Shown: one piece after another, positions 18,962 to 28,252 of the stretch
How positions within the stretch are numbered: position 1 is the first letter of the stretch
Layout: the number at the start of each line of letters is the position of its first letter
From: Pseudolabrys sp035718275
Lineage (GTDB): Bacteria > Pseudomonadota > Alphaproteobacteria > Rhizobiales > Xanthobacteraceae
DNA: 64,000 nt
NCBI GenBank assembly: GCA_035718275.1
Contig: DASTHI010000003.1
Span: forward strand, 1-64,000
Direction of reading: 5' to 3'
The notes under the pieces: generated by a model
Told to the model about the DNA's origin: nothing
Seen by the model: only the letters and a program-made list of their open reading frames with translations
Databases searched by the model: none
Position numbers and translations under genes: made by a program

Positions 18962-21919
18962 TTAACCGAGAGCCTCGTCGAGGAGTTGCCTGAGCTGCAA
19001 GAGATGTTTCGACATCTGCCCAACAGCCGTAGAGGCTGATGCCGGCCGTCCCGCATAGCGCAGTACACGGTGCTTTGCGCCAATCTGATTGAGGATCCAC
19101 CGCAGGAATACGTCAACAAAGAACCAGGCACCCATGTTGCGCGGCTCTTCCTGGCACCAAACCATCTCCGCCTCCTTGAAGCGGGAAAGCTCGGCGACGA
19201 GTGCCTTCGTAGGAAACGGATAAAGCTGCTCGAGCCGAAGGATGTAGATGTCGTCAATTCCGCGTTTCTCACGCTCCTCATATAGATCGTAGTAGACCTT
19301 GCCCGAACACATGACAACGCGCCGGATCCTGCCGTCGTCGGCCAGCTTGATCTTCTCGTTCGGCAGCTGTTGCGCGTCATCCCACAACAGCCGGTGGAAT
19401 GATGTGCCGTTGGCGAGTTCATCCAGCCGCGACACCGCTCGCTTATGCCGCAACAGCGATTTCGGAGTCATGAGAATCAGCGGCTTTCTGAATTCTCGTT
19501 TCAGCTGCCGTCGCAAGATATGGAAGTAGTTTGCCGGCGTGGTGCAGTTGGCAACCTGCATGTTGTCTTCCGCGCACATCTGCAGAAAACGCTCGAGGCG
19601 CGCCGAAGAGTGCTCCGGTCCCTGCCCTTCATACCCGTGCGGCAGGAGACACACGAGTCCGGACATGCGCAGCCATTTGCGCTCGCCTGAGGAGATGAAC
19701 TGGTCGAACACGACCTGCGCCCCGTTGGCGAAGTCACCGAACTGCGCTTCCCACAAGGTCAGCGCATTGGGCTCCGATGTCGAATACCCGTATTCGAAGC
19801 CGAGCACGGCTTCTTCCGACAGCATCGAATTGAGAACCTCGAAGCGCGCTTGATTGCCGCCGAGATGATTGAAGGGCGTGTGCCGCTCTTCGGTGTTCTG
19901 ATCGAAGAGGACCGAGTGCCGCTGGGAGAAAGTACCGCGCTCGCTGTCCTGTCCGGAGAGACGAACCGGGTGCCCTTCCTTCAATAGGGTACAGAAAGCA
20001 AGAGCTTCCGCTGTCGCCCAGTCGATTCCCTCGCCGGTTTCGATGGCCCTGGCGCGATGATCAAGGAAGCGCTGGATCGTTCTATGGACGGCAAAGCCTT
20101 GCGGCACGACGGTGATCTTTTTCCCGATATCGCGGAGGATTGCGAGATCCACTCCCGTATTCCCGCGCCGTGGGTCATCGGCTTCGCGCGTCGCCTTGAG
20201 TCCGGACCATCGACCGTCCAGCCAGTCGGCCTTGTTCGGCTTGTATCCCTGGCTGGCTTCGAATTCCGCGTCGAGCCGCGAGCGCCAGTCGGCTTTCATC
20301 TTTTCGACTTCGCCTTCGTTGATGACGCCCTCGCCGACAAGCTTCTGGCTGTAGATCTCTAGCGTGCTCGGATGCGAGCGGATTTTCTTGTACATCAACG
20401 GTTGAGTGAATGACGGCTCGTCGCCTTCGTTGTGACCGAAGCGGCGATAGCAGAACATGTCGATGACGACCGGCCGTTGAAATTTTTGTCGATACTCGGT
20501 CGCCACTTTCGCGGCGAACACCACCGCCTCCGGATCATCACCATTCACATGGAAAATCAGGGCCTCGATCATTTTCGCGACGTCGGACGGATAAGGCGAC
20601 GAGCGCGAGTAGCGAGGATAGGTCGTGAAACCGATCTGATTGTTCACGATGAAATGAATCGATCCGCCTGTCCGGTACCCCTTGAGGCCGGAGAGGCCAA
20701 AGCATTCAGCCACCACGCCTTGACCGGCAAAAGCCGCGTCGCCATGGATGAGCAGGGGCAGCACCATTGTGCGCTCGTCCGGCTTGGCGCCGTGCTGGTC
20801 TTGCTTGGCCCGAACTTTGCCGAGAGTGACCGGATCGACGATCTCAAGATGTGACGGGTTTGCGGTCAGCGACAGGTGTACATTGTTGTTGTCGAACTCG
20901 CGGTCGGATGATGCGCCGAGGTGATATTTCACGTCCCCGGACCCTTCGATCTCGTCCGGCGTCGCCGAGCCGCCCTTGAACTCGTGAAACAGCGCGCGGT
21001 GCGGTTTACCCATCACCTGCGTCAGCACATTGAGGCGGCCGCGATGCGGCATGCCAATGCAGATTTCCTTCACGCCCAGATTGCCGCCGCGCTTGATGAT
21101 CTGCTCGAGCGCCGGGATCAGCGACTCAGCGCCATCGAGGCCGAAGCGTTTCGTGCCGGTGTATTTCACGTCGAGGAATTTCTCGAATCCTTCGGCTTCC
21201 ACCAGCTTGTTGAGGATCGCCCGCTTTCCCTCGCGGGTGAACGTGATCTCCTTGTCGCGGCCCTCGATACGTTCCTGAATCCAGCTCTTCTGCGCCGCAT
21301 TCGAGATGTGCATGAACTCGACGCCAAGCGTCTGACAGTAGGTGCGGCGCAGGATTCCGACGATCTCCCGCATGGACGCGAATTCGAGACCGAGAACGTT
21401 ATCGAGAAAGATTCTGCGGTCCATGTCGGCTTCGGTGAAACCGTAGGAGCGCGGATCGAGTTCCTCTTCGTTCTTCTCAGGCTCCAGCTCGAGAGGGTCG
21501 AGCTTGGCGTGGAAATGACCGCGCATACGGTAGGCGCGGATCAGCATGAGCGCGTGAATAGAATCGCGCGTGGCCTGCATGACATCCGTGGAGGCAAGTT
21601 CGACCCCTCTGGCCTGCGCAGCGGCGGAAATTTTCGCACCGATGCCGGCTTCCGCTTCCGCCCACTGGCCGTCGAGCGCGGCGACGAGCTCCCCGTTCGC
21701 ACGCGGCGGCCAGTTCGGCTTCTTCCAGGAGGCGCCCCGGGCACTTTTGACCACGTCCGATCGATCGTCCTTCAGGCTCTGGAAAAAGGCGCGCCATTCG
21801 GCGTCCAAAGCGGAAGGGTCGGATTCGTATTTGGCGTAGAGATTCTCGATATAGGCAGCATTGCCGCCGTACAGAAATGAAGTACGGGCAAAGAGCGCGT
21901 TGGCGTCCTGGCGGGACAT
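18962..21919 (-). CDS. sucA: 2-oxoglutarate dehydrogenase E1
   Basis: Thiamin-diphosphate E1 that decarboxylates 2-oxoglutarate, 985 aa. Starts with the E2-binding segment SRQDANALFARTSFLYGGNA. It contains IGMPHRGRLNVL, LIHGDAAFAGQGVV (ThDP/Mg binding) and the transketolase-like C-terminal half ending in QLRQLLDEALG. ATG 21919 matches the family start; an upstream start at 21988 would add 23 unrelated residues. sucB follows after 142 bp. Confidence 0.98.
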   Translation of the reverse strand: MSRQDANALFARTSFLYGGNAAYIENLYAKYESDPSALDAEWRAFFQSLKDDRSDVVKSARGASWKKPNWPPRANGELVAALDGQWAEAEAGIGAKISAAAQARGVELASTDVMQATRDSIHALMLIRAYRMRGHFHAKLDPLELEPEKNEEELDPRSYGFTEADMDRRIFLDNVLGLEFASMREIVGILRRTYCQTLGVEFMHISNAAQKSWIQERIEGRDKEITFTREGKRAILNKLVEAEGFEKFLDVKYTGTKRFGLDGAESLIPALEQIIKRGGNLGVKEICIGMPHRGRLNVLTQVMGKPHRALFHEFKGGSATPDEIEGSGDVKYHLGASSDREFDNNNVHLSLTANPSHLEIVDPVTLGKVRAKQDQHGAKPDERTMVLPLLIHGDAAFAGQGVVAECFGLSGLKGYRTGGSIHFIVNNQIGFTTYPRYSRSSPYPSDVAKMIEALIFHVNGDDPEAVVFAAKVATEYRQKFQRPVVIDMFCYRRFGHNEGDEPSFTQPLMYKKIRSHPSTLEIYSQKLVGEGVINEGEVEKMKADWRSRLDAEFEASQGYKPNKADWLDGRWSGLKATREADDPRRGNTGVDLAILRDIGKKITVVPQGFAVHRTIQRFLDHRARAIETGEGIDWATAEALAFCTLLKEGHPVRLSGQDSERGTFSQRHSVLFDQNTEERHTPFNHLGGNQARFEVLNSMLSEEAVLGFEYGYSTSEPNALTLWEAQFGDFANGAQVVFDQFISSGERKWLRMSGLVCLLPHGYEGQGPEHSSARLERFLQMCAEDNMQVANCTTPANYFHILRRQLKREFRKPLILMTPKSLLRHKRAVSRLDELANGTSFHRLLWDDAQQLPNEKIKLADDGRIRRVVMCSGKVYYDLYEEREKRGIDDIYILRLEQLYPFPTKALVAELSRFKEAEMVWCQEEPRNMGAWFFVDVFLRWILNQIGAKHRVLRYAGRPASASTAVGQMSKHLLQLRQLLDEALG

Positions 21920-22055
21920 GGCTTGATCCTTGACGCAGCTGGCGAATCGACGGTCTGCGCGGCTCCCATGAGGGGTAGCCGCGGCCACGAGGTCCTCCAG
22001 CCGTTGTAGCTTTATTTATGACGTCTATAAGTCTACGAAAGACTTAAGCACTGAA

Positions 22056-22940
22056 TCATGATTTCAATACTTCTACGAGTGTCTTTCCAATCCGGGCTGG
22101 CGAAGGAGACACCCTGATGCCGGCGGACTCCATTGCCGCAATCTTGGACTCGGCATCCCCCTTTCCGCCTGAAATGATCGCGCCGGCGTGGCCCATGCGT
22201 CGGCCCGGCGGTGCTGTACGCCCTGCTATGAATCCAACCATGGGTTTTCTGCGGCCGCGCTTGGCCTCGCCTTTTAGAAACTCGGCCGCGTCCTCCTCCG
22301 CCGAGCCGCCGATCTCGCCGATCATGACGATCGACTCGGTCTTGGGGTCGGCGAGAAACATCTCCAGGACGGCGATGAATTCCGTACCCTTCACAGGGTC
22401 GCCGCCGATTCCGACCGCTGTGGTCTGGCCGAGGCCTTCGCGACTCGTCTGGAAGACCGCCTCATAAGTAAGAGTTCCAGAGCGCGACACGATGCCGACC
22501 GAGCCTGGCTTGAAGATGTTTCCCGGCATGATGCCGATCTTGCATTCGCCTGCCGTCATCACGCCCGGGCAATTCGGGCCGATGAGGCGTGACTTCGAAC
22601 CCGTGAGCGAGCGCCTCACCTTGACCATGTCCATCACCGGGATTCCTTCGGTGATGCAGACGATCAACGGAATTTCCGCCTGGATGGACTCGCAGATGGC
22701 ATCGGCCGCGCCGGCGGGCGGCACATAGATAACGCTCGCGTCGCAACCCGTCTTTTCCTTAGCCTCCGCGACGGTGTCGAACACCGGCAAGCCGAGATGA
22801 ATCGATCCACCTTTGCCGGGAGAAGTGCCGCCCACCATTTTGGTGCCATACTTGATGGCCTGATCGGAATGAAAAGTGCCGTTCTTGCCGGTAAAGCCCT
22901 GGCAGATGACCTTCGTGTTCTTGTCGATAAGGATGGACAT
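22056..22940 (-). CDS. sucD: Succinyl-CoA synthetase alpha subunit
   Basis: CoA-binding subunit of the ADP-forming ligase, 294 aa. N-terminal CoA site GFTGKNGTFHS, and the phosphorylated His251 in GHAGAIISGGKGD. Full length. It is separated from sucC by 124 bp that carry a complete palindromic repeat element, unusual for a gene pair that is often tightly coupled. Confidence 0.98.
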   Translation of the reverse strand: MSILIDKNTKVICQGFTGKNGTFHSDQAIKYGTKMVGGTSPGKGGSIHLGLPVFDTVAEAKEKTGCDASVIYVPPAGAADAICESIQAEIPLIVCITEGIPVMDMVKVRRSLTGSKSRLIGPNCPGVMTAGECKIGIMPGNIFKPGSVGIVSRSGTLTYEAVFQTSREGLGQTTAVGIGGDPVKGTEFIAVLEMFLADPKTESIVMIGEIGGSAEEDAAEFLKGEAKRGRRKPMVGFIAGRTAPPGRRMGHAGAIISGGKGDAESKIAAMESAGIRVSPSPARIGKTLVEVLKS

Positions 22941-22959
22941 CAGGCGAACCCCTCAGCAT

Positions 22960-23049
22960 CGTCATGGCCGGGCTTGTCGCGGCCATCCACGCCTTGCAGC
23001 GTGGAATTGAAGAAAGACGTGGGTGCCCGGCACATGGCCGGGCATGACG
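22960..23049. repeat. Dispersed palindromic repeat between sucC and sucD
   Basis: About 90-bp element bounded by inverted ends CGTCATGGCCGGG and CCGGGCATGACG, with a second internal CCCGGC/GCCGGG pair. Read on the minus strand it gives the GRDKPGHDD peptide that appears in many spurious rhizobial ORFs. It is the most intact copy in the window and sits inside an operon. Confidence 0.75.
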
Positions 23050-23064
23050 GAAACAAATTACGCT

Positions 23065-24234
23065 TTACGCCGCCGCTTTCACCGCCTTGACGATCTTCTG
23101 TGCGGCATCGTCGAGATCGTCTCCCGAAGTGACGTTGAGGCCGGACTCTCTGATGATCTTCTTGCCGAGATCGACATTTGTACCTTCGAGCCGCACCACA
23201 AGCGGTACCTTGAGACCCACTTCCTTGACTGCTGCGACCACGCCCTCGGCGATGACGTCGCACTTCATGATCCCTCCGAAAATATTGACAAGAATACCCT
23301 TCACGCTCGGGTCGGAGGTAATGATCTTGAAAGCCGCGGTGACCTTTTCCTTTGTGGCACTGCCGCCGACGTCGAGGAAGTTCGCCGGCGCCATGCCATA
23401 GAGCTTGATGATATCCATGGTCGCCATCGCGAGTCCGGCACCATTGACCATGCAGCCGATCGATCCGTCGAGCGCGATGTAATTGAGATCGTATTTCGAC
23501 GCTTCGATCTCCTTCTCGTCCTCTTCGGTAAGATCGCGAAGCGCAACGATGTCGGCATGCCGGTAGAGCGCATTTCCGTCGAAGCCGACCTTAGCGTCGA
23601 GACAGACAATTCTGTTGTCCTTGGTCACCACAAGCGGGTTGATCTCAAGCAAACTCATGTCCTTGCTGGTGAAGGCGGTATAGAGCTTCGGCAGCAGCGC
23701 TTCGATCTGCTTGGCGAGATCGCCGGAAAGCTTGAGCGCCTGCGCCACGCGCCGACCGTGATGCGGCATGATGCCGGTCGCCGGATCGACCGAAAATGTA
23801 AGGATTTTTTCGGGGGTATTCTTCGCGACTTCCTCGATGTCCATGCCGCCTTCCGTGGAAACCACAAAGGCCACGCGCGAGGTTTCGCGGTCGATCAGTG
23901 CCGAGATATAAAACTCGCGGTCGATCGCCGAGCCTTCCTCGATGTACAGACGGTTGACTTTCTTGCCCTGCGGTCCGGTCTGGTGCGTGACCAGTGTCGA
24001 GCCCAGGATGCGCGCTGATTCCTTACTAACCTCGTCAATAGACTTCACGACTTTCACGCCGCCCGCCTTGCCCCTCCCGCCTGCGTGGATCTGCGCCTTC
24101 ACCACCCAGACCGGTCCGCCAAGCTGGTTGGCAGCCTTGATCGCCTCGTCAACGCTGAATGCCGGAATACCGCGCGGTACCGGCACGCCGAACTCGCGCA
24201 GTACTTCCTTGGCCTGATATTCGTGAATGTTCAT
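23065..24234 (-). CDS. sucC: Succinyl-CoA synthetase beta subunit
   Basis: ATP-grasp subunit of 389 aa that, with SucD, makes succinate and ATP from succinyl-CoA. Begins MNIHEYQAKEVLREFGVPVP. It contains VVKAQIHAGGRGKAGGVK for nucleotide binding and NIFGGIMKCDVIA near the C-terminus. Length is standard. Follows mdh in the TCA cluster. Confidence 0.98.
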   Translation of the reverse strand: MNIHEYQAKEVLREFGVPVPRGIPAFSVDEAIKAANQLGGPVWVVKAQIHAGGRGKAGGVKVVKSIDEVSKESARILGSTLVTHQTGPQGKKVNRLYIEEGSAIDREFYISALIDRETSRVAFVVSTEGGMDIEEVAKNTPEKILTFSVDPATGIMPHHGRRVAQALKLSGDLAKQIEALLPKLYTAFTSKDMSLLEINPLVVTKDNRIVCLDAKVGFDGNALYRHADIVALRDLTEEDEKEIEASKYDLNYIALDGSIGCMVNGAGLAMATMDIIKLYGMAPANFLDVGGSATKEKVTAAFKIITSDPSVKGILVNIFGGIMKCDVIAEGVVAAVKEVGLKVPLVVRLEGTNVDLGKKIIRESGLNVTSGDDLDDAAQKIVKAVKAAA

Positions 24235-24338
24235 AGGCGACCTTCAATGTCATTGCCCGCGAAAGCGAACGATCGAGTAATCACGATCCCTGATGTCCAG
24301 TATTCCGAACTTCCATAGCAACAGTTGTGTTTACTGGC

Positions 24339-24362
24339 TGCCCCGCTTGCGCGGGGCATGAC
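24339..24362. repeat. Palindromic repeat between mdh and sucC
   Basis: Inverted repeat TGCCCCGC/GCGGGGCA (24339-24346 with 24351-24358) followed by TGAC. Same family as the elements at 7624, 18861 and 22960, reduced to one hairpin. No U-tract. Confidence 0.55.
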
Positions 24363-24375
24363 AGCGGGGAATTCG

Positions 24376-25338
24376 TCAAGCCAAATTGGGCGCGATCTTC
24401 TGGCAGGCCTCGACCAGTCCCTGCACAGCGGCGACCGACTTTTCGAACATCGCCCGCTCGCTGCTGTTGAGTTCGATCTCAACGATGCGTTCAACGCCCT
24501 TTGCGCCAATAACGACGGGCACGCCGACATAAAGGTCCTTGACGCCATATTCGCCATTGAGCCAGGCAGCGCATGGCAGGACGCGCTTCTTGTCGCGCAG
24601 ATAACTCTCCGCCATTGCGATTGCCGATGCAGCCGGCGCATAGAAGGCCGAGCCGGTCTTGAGCAGATTGACAATCTCGGCACCGCCATTGGCCGTGCGC
24701 TTTACGATCTCGTCGATGCGCGCCTGCGTGCTCCAGCCCATTTTCACCAAGTCGGGCACTGGAATGCCCGCCACTGCCGAATAGCGGGTGAGCGGAACCA
24801 TTGTGTCGCCGTGGCCGCCAAGCACGAAAGCGGTCACGTCTTCGACGGACACATTGAATTCATCGGCGAGGAAATATCGGAAGCGCGCCGAGTCGAGCAC
24901 GCCGGCCATGCCCACGACCTTCTGCTGCGGAAAGCCGCAGCTCTTCTGCAAGGCCCACACCATCGCATCCAGGGGATTCGTGATGCAGATCACGAAGGCG
25001 TTCGGCGCATATTTCTTGATGCCGGAACCGACCTGCCCCAACACTTTCAGGTTGATATCGAGCAGATCATCACGACTCATGCCCGGCTTGCGTGGCACGC
25101 CCGCGGTCACGATGCAGACGTCCGCTCCCTCGATCGCATCATAACTGTTGGTACCGACGAATTTTGCGTCAAAGCCATTGATGGGCGAAGACTCGGCAAT
25201 GTCGAGCGCCTTGCCCTGAGGGATTCCTTCCATGACGTCGAACATGACGACGTCACCGAGTTCCTTGAGGCCGATCAGATGGGCGAGCGTCCCGCCGATC
25301 TGGCCGGCGCCGATCAACGCAATCTTGTTACGCGCCAT
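24376..25338 (-). CDS. mdh: Malate dehydrogenase
   Basis: NAD-dependent malate dehydrogenase of the lactate dehydrogenase-like type, 320 aa. NAD motif GAGQIGGTLAHL is at 10-21. The mobile loop reads TAGVPRKPGMSR with substrate arginines. The catalytic His lies in GGHGDTMVPL. First gene of the mdh-sucCDAB-lpd cluster, behind the promoter at about 25469. Confidence 0.98.
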   Translation of the reverse strand: MARNKIALIGAGQIGGTLAHLIGLKELGDVVMFDVMEGIPQGKALDIAESSPINGFDAKFVGTNSYDAIEGADVCIVTAGVPRKPGMSRDDLLDINLKVLGQVGSGIKKYAPNAFVICITNPLDAMVWALQKSCGFPQQKVVGMAGVLDSARFRYFLADEFNVSVEDVTAFVLGGHGDTMVPLTRYSAVAGIPVPDLVKMGWSTQARIDEIVKRTANGGAEIVNLLKTGSAFYAPAASAIAMAESYLRDKKRVLPCAAWLNGEYGVKDLYVGVPVVIGAKGVERIVEIELNSSERAMFEKSVAAVQGLVEACQKIAPNLA

Positions 25339-25468
25339 AGTTGAAGAACTCTCGACTTTGCTGCCGCAGAGCGCGGCCAGAAGGTTTGGCGGGTGAGTAA
25401 CCGGTCAGATCTAAAGCCACAAGTCGCGGGCGAACGCAGCTGCAGCAGTCCATCCGCCTCTTGTATAC

Positions 25469-25474
25469 ATTATA
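25469..25474 (-). promoter_or_regulatory. Probable -10 box of the mdh-suc operon promoter
   Basis: On the minus strand the sequence reads TATAAT inside an AT-rich island (GGTATAATGTATACAAG) of an otherwise GC-rich region, about 130 bp before the mdh ATG. The GTATA-CAT-TATAC inverted repeat overlaps it and could be an operator. The -35 region (near CTTCGG) is weak. Confidence 0.5.
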
Positions 25475-25563
25475 CCAGGACGATATCAGCAGACCGAAGC
25501 CCCGAAGTCCAGAGGTGCGGACGGCAGTCATGGTGTGGCGTCCACCGAATGCCGGATGCAGCA

Positions 25564-26736
25564 CTACGTCTCCGCAATCTTGCTCACATCGACAGCCCTG
25601 CCCTGCCGAACCCCATGCGGCAGCCCGAGATAGGCCTGCGAACGCATCTCGATCAATCGCGAAGCGGTCCGCTTGAACTCGTTTGCCTCGTAGCCTTCGG
25701 TCGCGACGTATAGCCGGTCCGCTTCTGCCTCTGCCGAAGCCAGCAGCTTCACCGCATGATCATAAAGCGTGTCGATGAGAATGATGAAACGTTTGGCTTC
25801 GTTGCGCGTGGCGTAGGTCATAATCGGGATGTGCTCGAGGAGGATCGTGTGAAATTCGTGGGCAATCCGGAGATAATCGGCGGCTGCCAGCGGTTGCACG
25901 CAAAGATCCTCGAATGAAAACCTGGCTACGCCCCTCGCGGTTTTCGGGACGCGGACCGAGTGTCCTTTGACGGTCAACTCCTGCGGCACACCGGCATGAT
26001 CACCGACGAGTCGCCGCCAGGCTGCATCGAGCGCGGCCGTCGCCTTGTGATCATCGGGTACGTACCAGGTCGGAACTCCCGTAAGTTTCTCGAGCCTGAA
26101 GTCGACGCGCGCCTCAAGCTCCACGATTTCACAGTATTTTTCGAGCAGCGTGATGAACGGCACAAATAGGGAGCGGTTAAGGCCATCCTTGTACAACTCA
26201 TCAGGCGCGAGATTCGACGTCGCCACCATGACCACGCCGAGTTCGAATAGCCGCGTGAACAGCCGTGCCAGGATCATGGCGTCAGCGATGTCGGTCACGT
26301 GAAACTCGTCGAAGCATAAGAGCCAGGTCTCTTGCGCTATCGCCGCAGCAGTCCGCTGAATCGGGTCATGCTCGCTGTCGCCGTTCTTGATTTCCTGGCG
26401 ATAGGCGTGAATGCGCTCATGAACGTCGGACATGAATTCGTGGAAATGAACCCGCCGCTTGCGTGCGACGCCGCTGGTCTCGAAAAACAGATCCATCAGC
26501 ATGGTCTTGCCACGGCCAACCTCGCCGTGGACGTACAATCCCTTCAGCGGCTCGCCAACTCTTTCGCGCTTTCCGAAAAGCCATCCAAGCGATGAGGATT
26601 TGCGCGCCAGTCGGTGCTGGTCGAGCCGGCGCTCCAGGTCAGCAAGCCGCCCGGCGAGAATTGCCTGACCCGGATCCGACTCGATTTTCCCCGCGGCAAT
26701 GAGTGCCGCATATCGCGTGGCGAAAGTTTCGGGCAT
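25564..26736 (-). CDS. zapE: ZapE/AFG1-like ATPase
   Basis: AAA+-like ATPase of 390 aa, bacterial relative of mitochondrial AFG1/LACE1. ZapE acts at the Z-ring in E. coli. Walker A GEVGRGKTML, Walker B LLCFDEFHVTDIADAM and the sensor region VVMVATSN are clear. It lies upstream of mdh on the same strand with 225 bp between, which holds the mdh promoter. The pairing with mdh is common in alphaproteobacteria. Confidence 0.92.
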   Translation of the reverse strand: MPETFATRYAALIAAGKIESDPGQAILAGRLADLERRLDQHRLARKSSSLGWLFGKRERVGEPLKGLYVHGEVGRGKTMLMDLFFETSGVARKRRVHFHEFMSDVHERIHAYRQEIKNGDSEHDPIQRTAAAIAQETWLLCFDEFHVTDIADAMILARLFTRLFELGVVMVATSNLAPDELYKDGLNRSLFVPFITLLEKYCEIVELEARVDFRLEKLTGVPTWYVPDDHKATAALDAAWRRLVGDHAGVPQELTVKGHSVRVPKTARGVARFSFEDLCVQPLAAADYLRIAHEFHTILLEHIPIMTYATRNEAKRFIILIDTLYDHAVKLLASAEAEADRLYVATEGYEANEFKRTASRLIEMRSQAYLGLPHGVRQGRAVDVSKIAET

Positions 26737-27005
26737 GGATCAGCGTGGTGAATGTGCCATCCGCAGGGCAGCGTCAAACTTCATGGTCTGCGGATCGTGC
26801 GCGGCAGTTTGGAGGAGGGTTTACGCAGAAGTCGAGGTTCGTTCGGTTTGCTTCATGCATTTGCCACTGAAGGGTGTCCCTGCGCAATAATGGGAGCGAG
26901 GTCGTTGCAAGACACTGATCACCATTCCGAGCCGCAGCGAAGTACATCTTGGGTTCCATAAGGCGAGTTCGATCCAATCTCTGATGCAATCTCTGATGCA
27001 ATCTC
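26737..27005. other. Intergenic region with a 12-bp tandem repeat
   Basis: No gene is supported here. Just after the thpR stop, at 26975-27005, the 12-mer CAATCTCTGATG occurs in tandem: two full copies and a partial third. No terminator or promoter was recognised. Confidence 0.5.
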
Positions 27006-27542
27006 TCAAGCGCTGAGCGGATAGCTGGCCTCGACGACATATGGCCCACCTCCGGTCGAAGCTCGCGACGAAAACAAGACAAAGCGCCGCACACGAAATG
27101 GCGACGTACGGAAATAACCCCGCGCCGACAGATACTCGGCGACTTGCCTACTGGAAGAATCGCGCAAACGCGCGAGGGTGACGTGGGGAATATATTTTCG
27201 ACCCTCGGGCTCAAGTCCGATGCGCTGCATGAGCCTTTCATGCTCGGCCTGCACGTCGAGCAGCGCTTGCGCCGGCGCAACATTGGCCACCACTGCCCGC
27301 GGCTTGCGCCCGCCAAATGATGCAAGCCCCTCCATATGCAAATCGAATGGAGCGCGTTTGACGCGACCAAGCATGGAGGCGACCTCATGGGCAATGTTGT
27401 CGTCAACGTCGCCCACGAAACGCAATGTGAGATGGTAGTTCTCTGGATCGATCCATCGAGCGCCAGGCAAACCGCCACGCAGGCTGGAAAGCGCCTGGAC
27501 TATATCGGCGGGAATTTCAACGCCGGTAAAAAGACGCGGCAT
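27006..27542 (-). CDS. thpR: RNA 2',3'-cyclic phosphodiesterase
   Basis: 2H-phosphoesterase family protein of 178 aa, related to the archaeal/bacterial RNA ligase-like LigT. The two catalytic motifs are His37-x-Thr39 (YHLTLRFVG) and His120-x-Thr122 (PHVTLARL). The ATG at 27542 matches the family start MPRLFTGVEIP. A GTG at 27560 overlapping the arylesterase stop would add six residues. It follows the arylesterase gene. Confidence 0.92.
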   Translation of the reverse strand: MPRLFTGVEIPADIVQALSSLRGGLPGARWIDPENYHLTLRFVGDVDDNIAHEVASMLGRVKRAPFDLHMEGLASFGGRKPRAVVANVAPAQALLDVQAEHERLMQRIGLEPEGRKYIPHVTLARLRDSSSRQVAEYLSARGYFRTSPFRVRRFVLFSSRASTGGGPYVVEASYPLSA

Positions 27543-27556
27543 GGTGAAACTTTCAT

Positions 27557-28252
27557 TCACGACGCCCGTGCCGCGCGCGCGCGGGCAACCAGTTCTTCCA
27601 CGAGCGGCATGATGCGCGTTACGATCGCATCAACGCCGTCTGCATTCGGATGGATACCGTCAGGCTGGTTGAGACTGTGATCGGCTGCCACCCCTTCCAG
27701 GAAGAATGGATAAAAGACGACCGCGTGAGTCGAAGCAAGCGCCGGGTAAATGGCATCAAATTCTCGCACATAGTCGCCGCCCATATTGGGCGGCGCGCGC
27801 ATTCCCGCCAGCAGCACCGTGATATGCCGGTCGCGCAATTTACGGAGAATTTCATCAAGCGCGGCTTTAGTAATTTTCGGATCGATGCCGCGCAGCGCAT
27901 CATTGGCGCCGAGCTCCAGGATGACGGCCTCGGTCCCCGCTGGCACCGACCAGTCCAGTCGACCTAAGCCCCCGGAAGCCGTATCCCCCGACACTCCCGC
28001 ATTCGTCACGGTCGCGGCGATTCCCTTGGCCTGAAGACTTTTTTGTAGCTTTGCGGGAAATGCATCCTGTGCCGGGAGTCCCAGCCCCGCGCTCAGCGAA
28101 TCCCCGAGGACAACGATGCTCACCGGTCTTTCGGCCGCGTCTCCGGACACACCGGCAAGCGCGCCAAAAGTCATCACCAGCAAGGCAACTGCGAACCGCT
28201 TTACCAACGACGGCTTACTCCCATATGAGTGGAGCGAAGCACGAGGTCCCAT
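27557..28252 (-). CDS. tesA: Exported GDSL arylesterase/lysophospholipase (TesA-like)
   Basis: SGNH hydrolase of the TesA type, acting in the periplasm on acyl esters. Block I is VVLGDSLSAGLGL, Gly in NAGVSGDTASGG, Asn in ELGANDALRG and block V DGIHPNADG. A hydrophobic signal segment (VKRFAVALLVMTFGALAGVSG) precedes it. Start is uncertain. The ATG at 28252 gives 231 aa with a long n-region. A TTG at 28207 with GGGAG ten bases upstream gives a cleaner 216-aa precursor. It diverges from the ABC ATPase gene, as tesA does from ybbA in E. coli. Confidence 0.88.
   Translation of the reverse strand: MGPRASLHSYGSKPSLVKRFAVALLVMTFGALAGVSGDAAERPVSIVVLGDSLSAGLGLPAQDAFPAKLQKSLQAKGIAATVTNAGVSGDTASGGLGRLDWSVPAGTEAVILELGANDALRGIDPKITKAALDEILRKLRDRHITVLLAGMRAPPNMGGDYVREFDAIYPALASTHAVVFYPFFLEGVAADHSLNQPDGIHPNADGVDAIVTRIMPLVEELVARARAARAS

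Noticed and set aside
26774..27478. 234-aa minus-strand frame overlapping thpR
   Set aside because: It is out of frame with the clear 2H-phosphoesterase motifs and has no recognisable domain.
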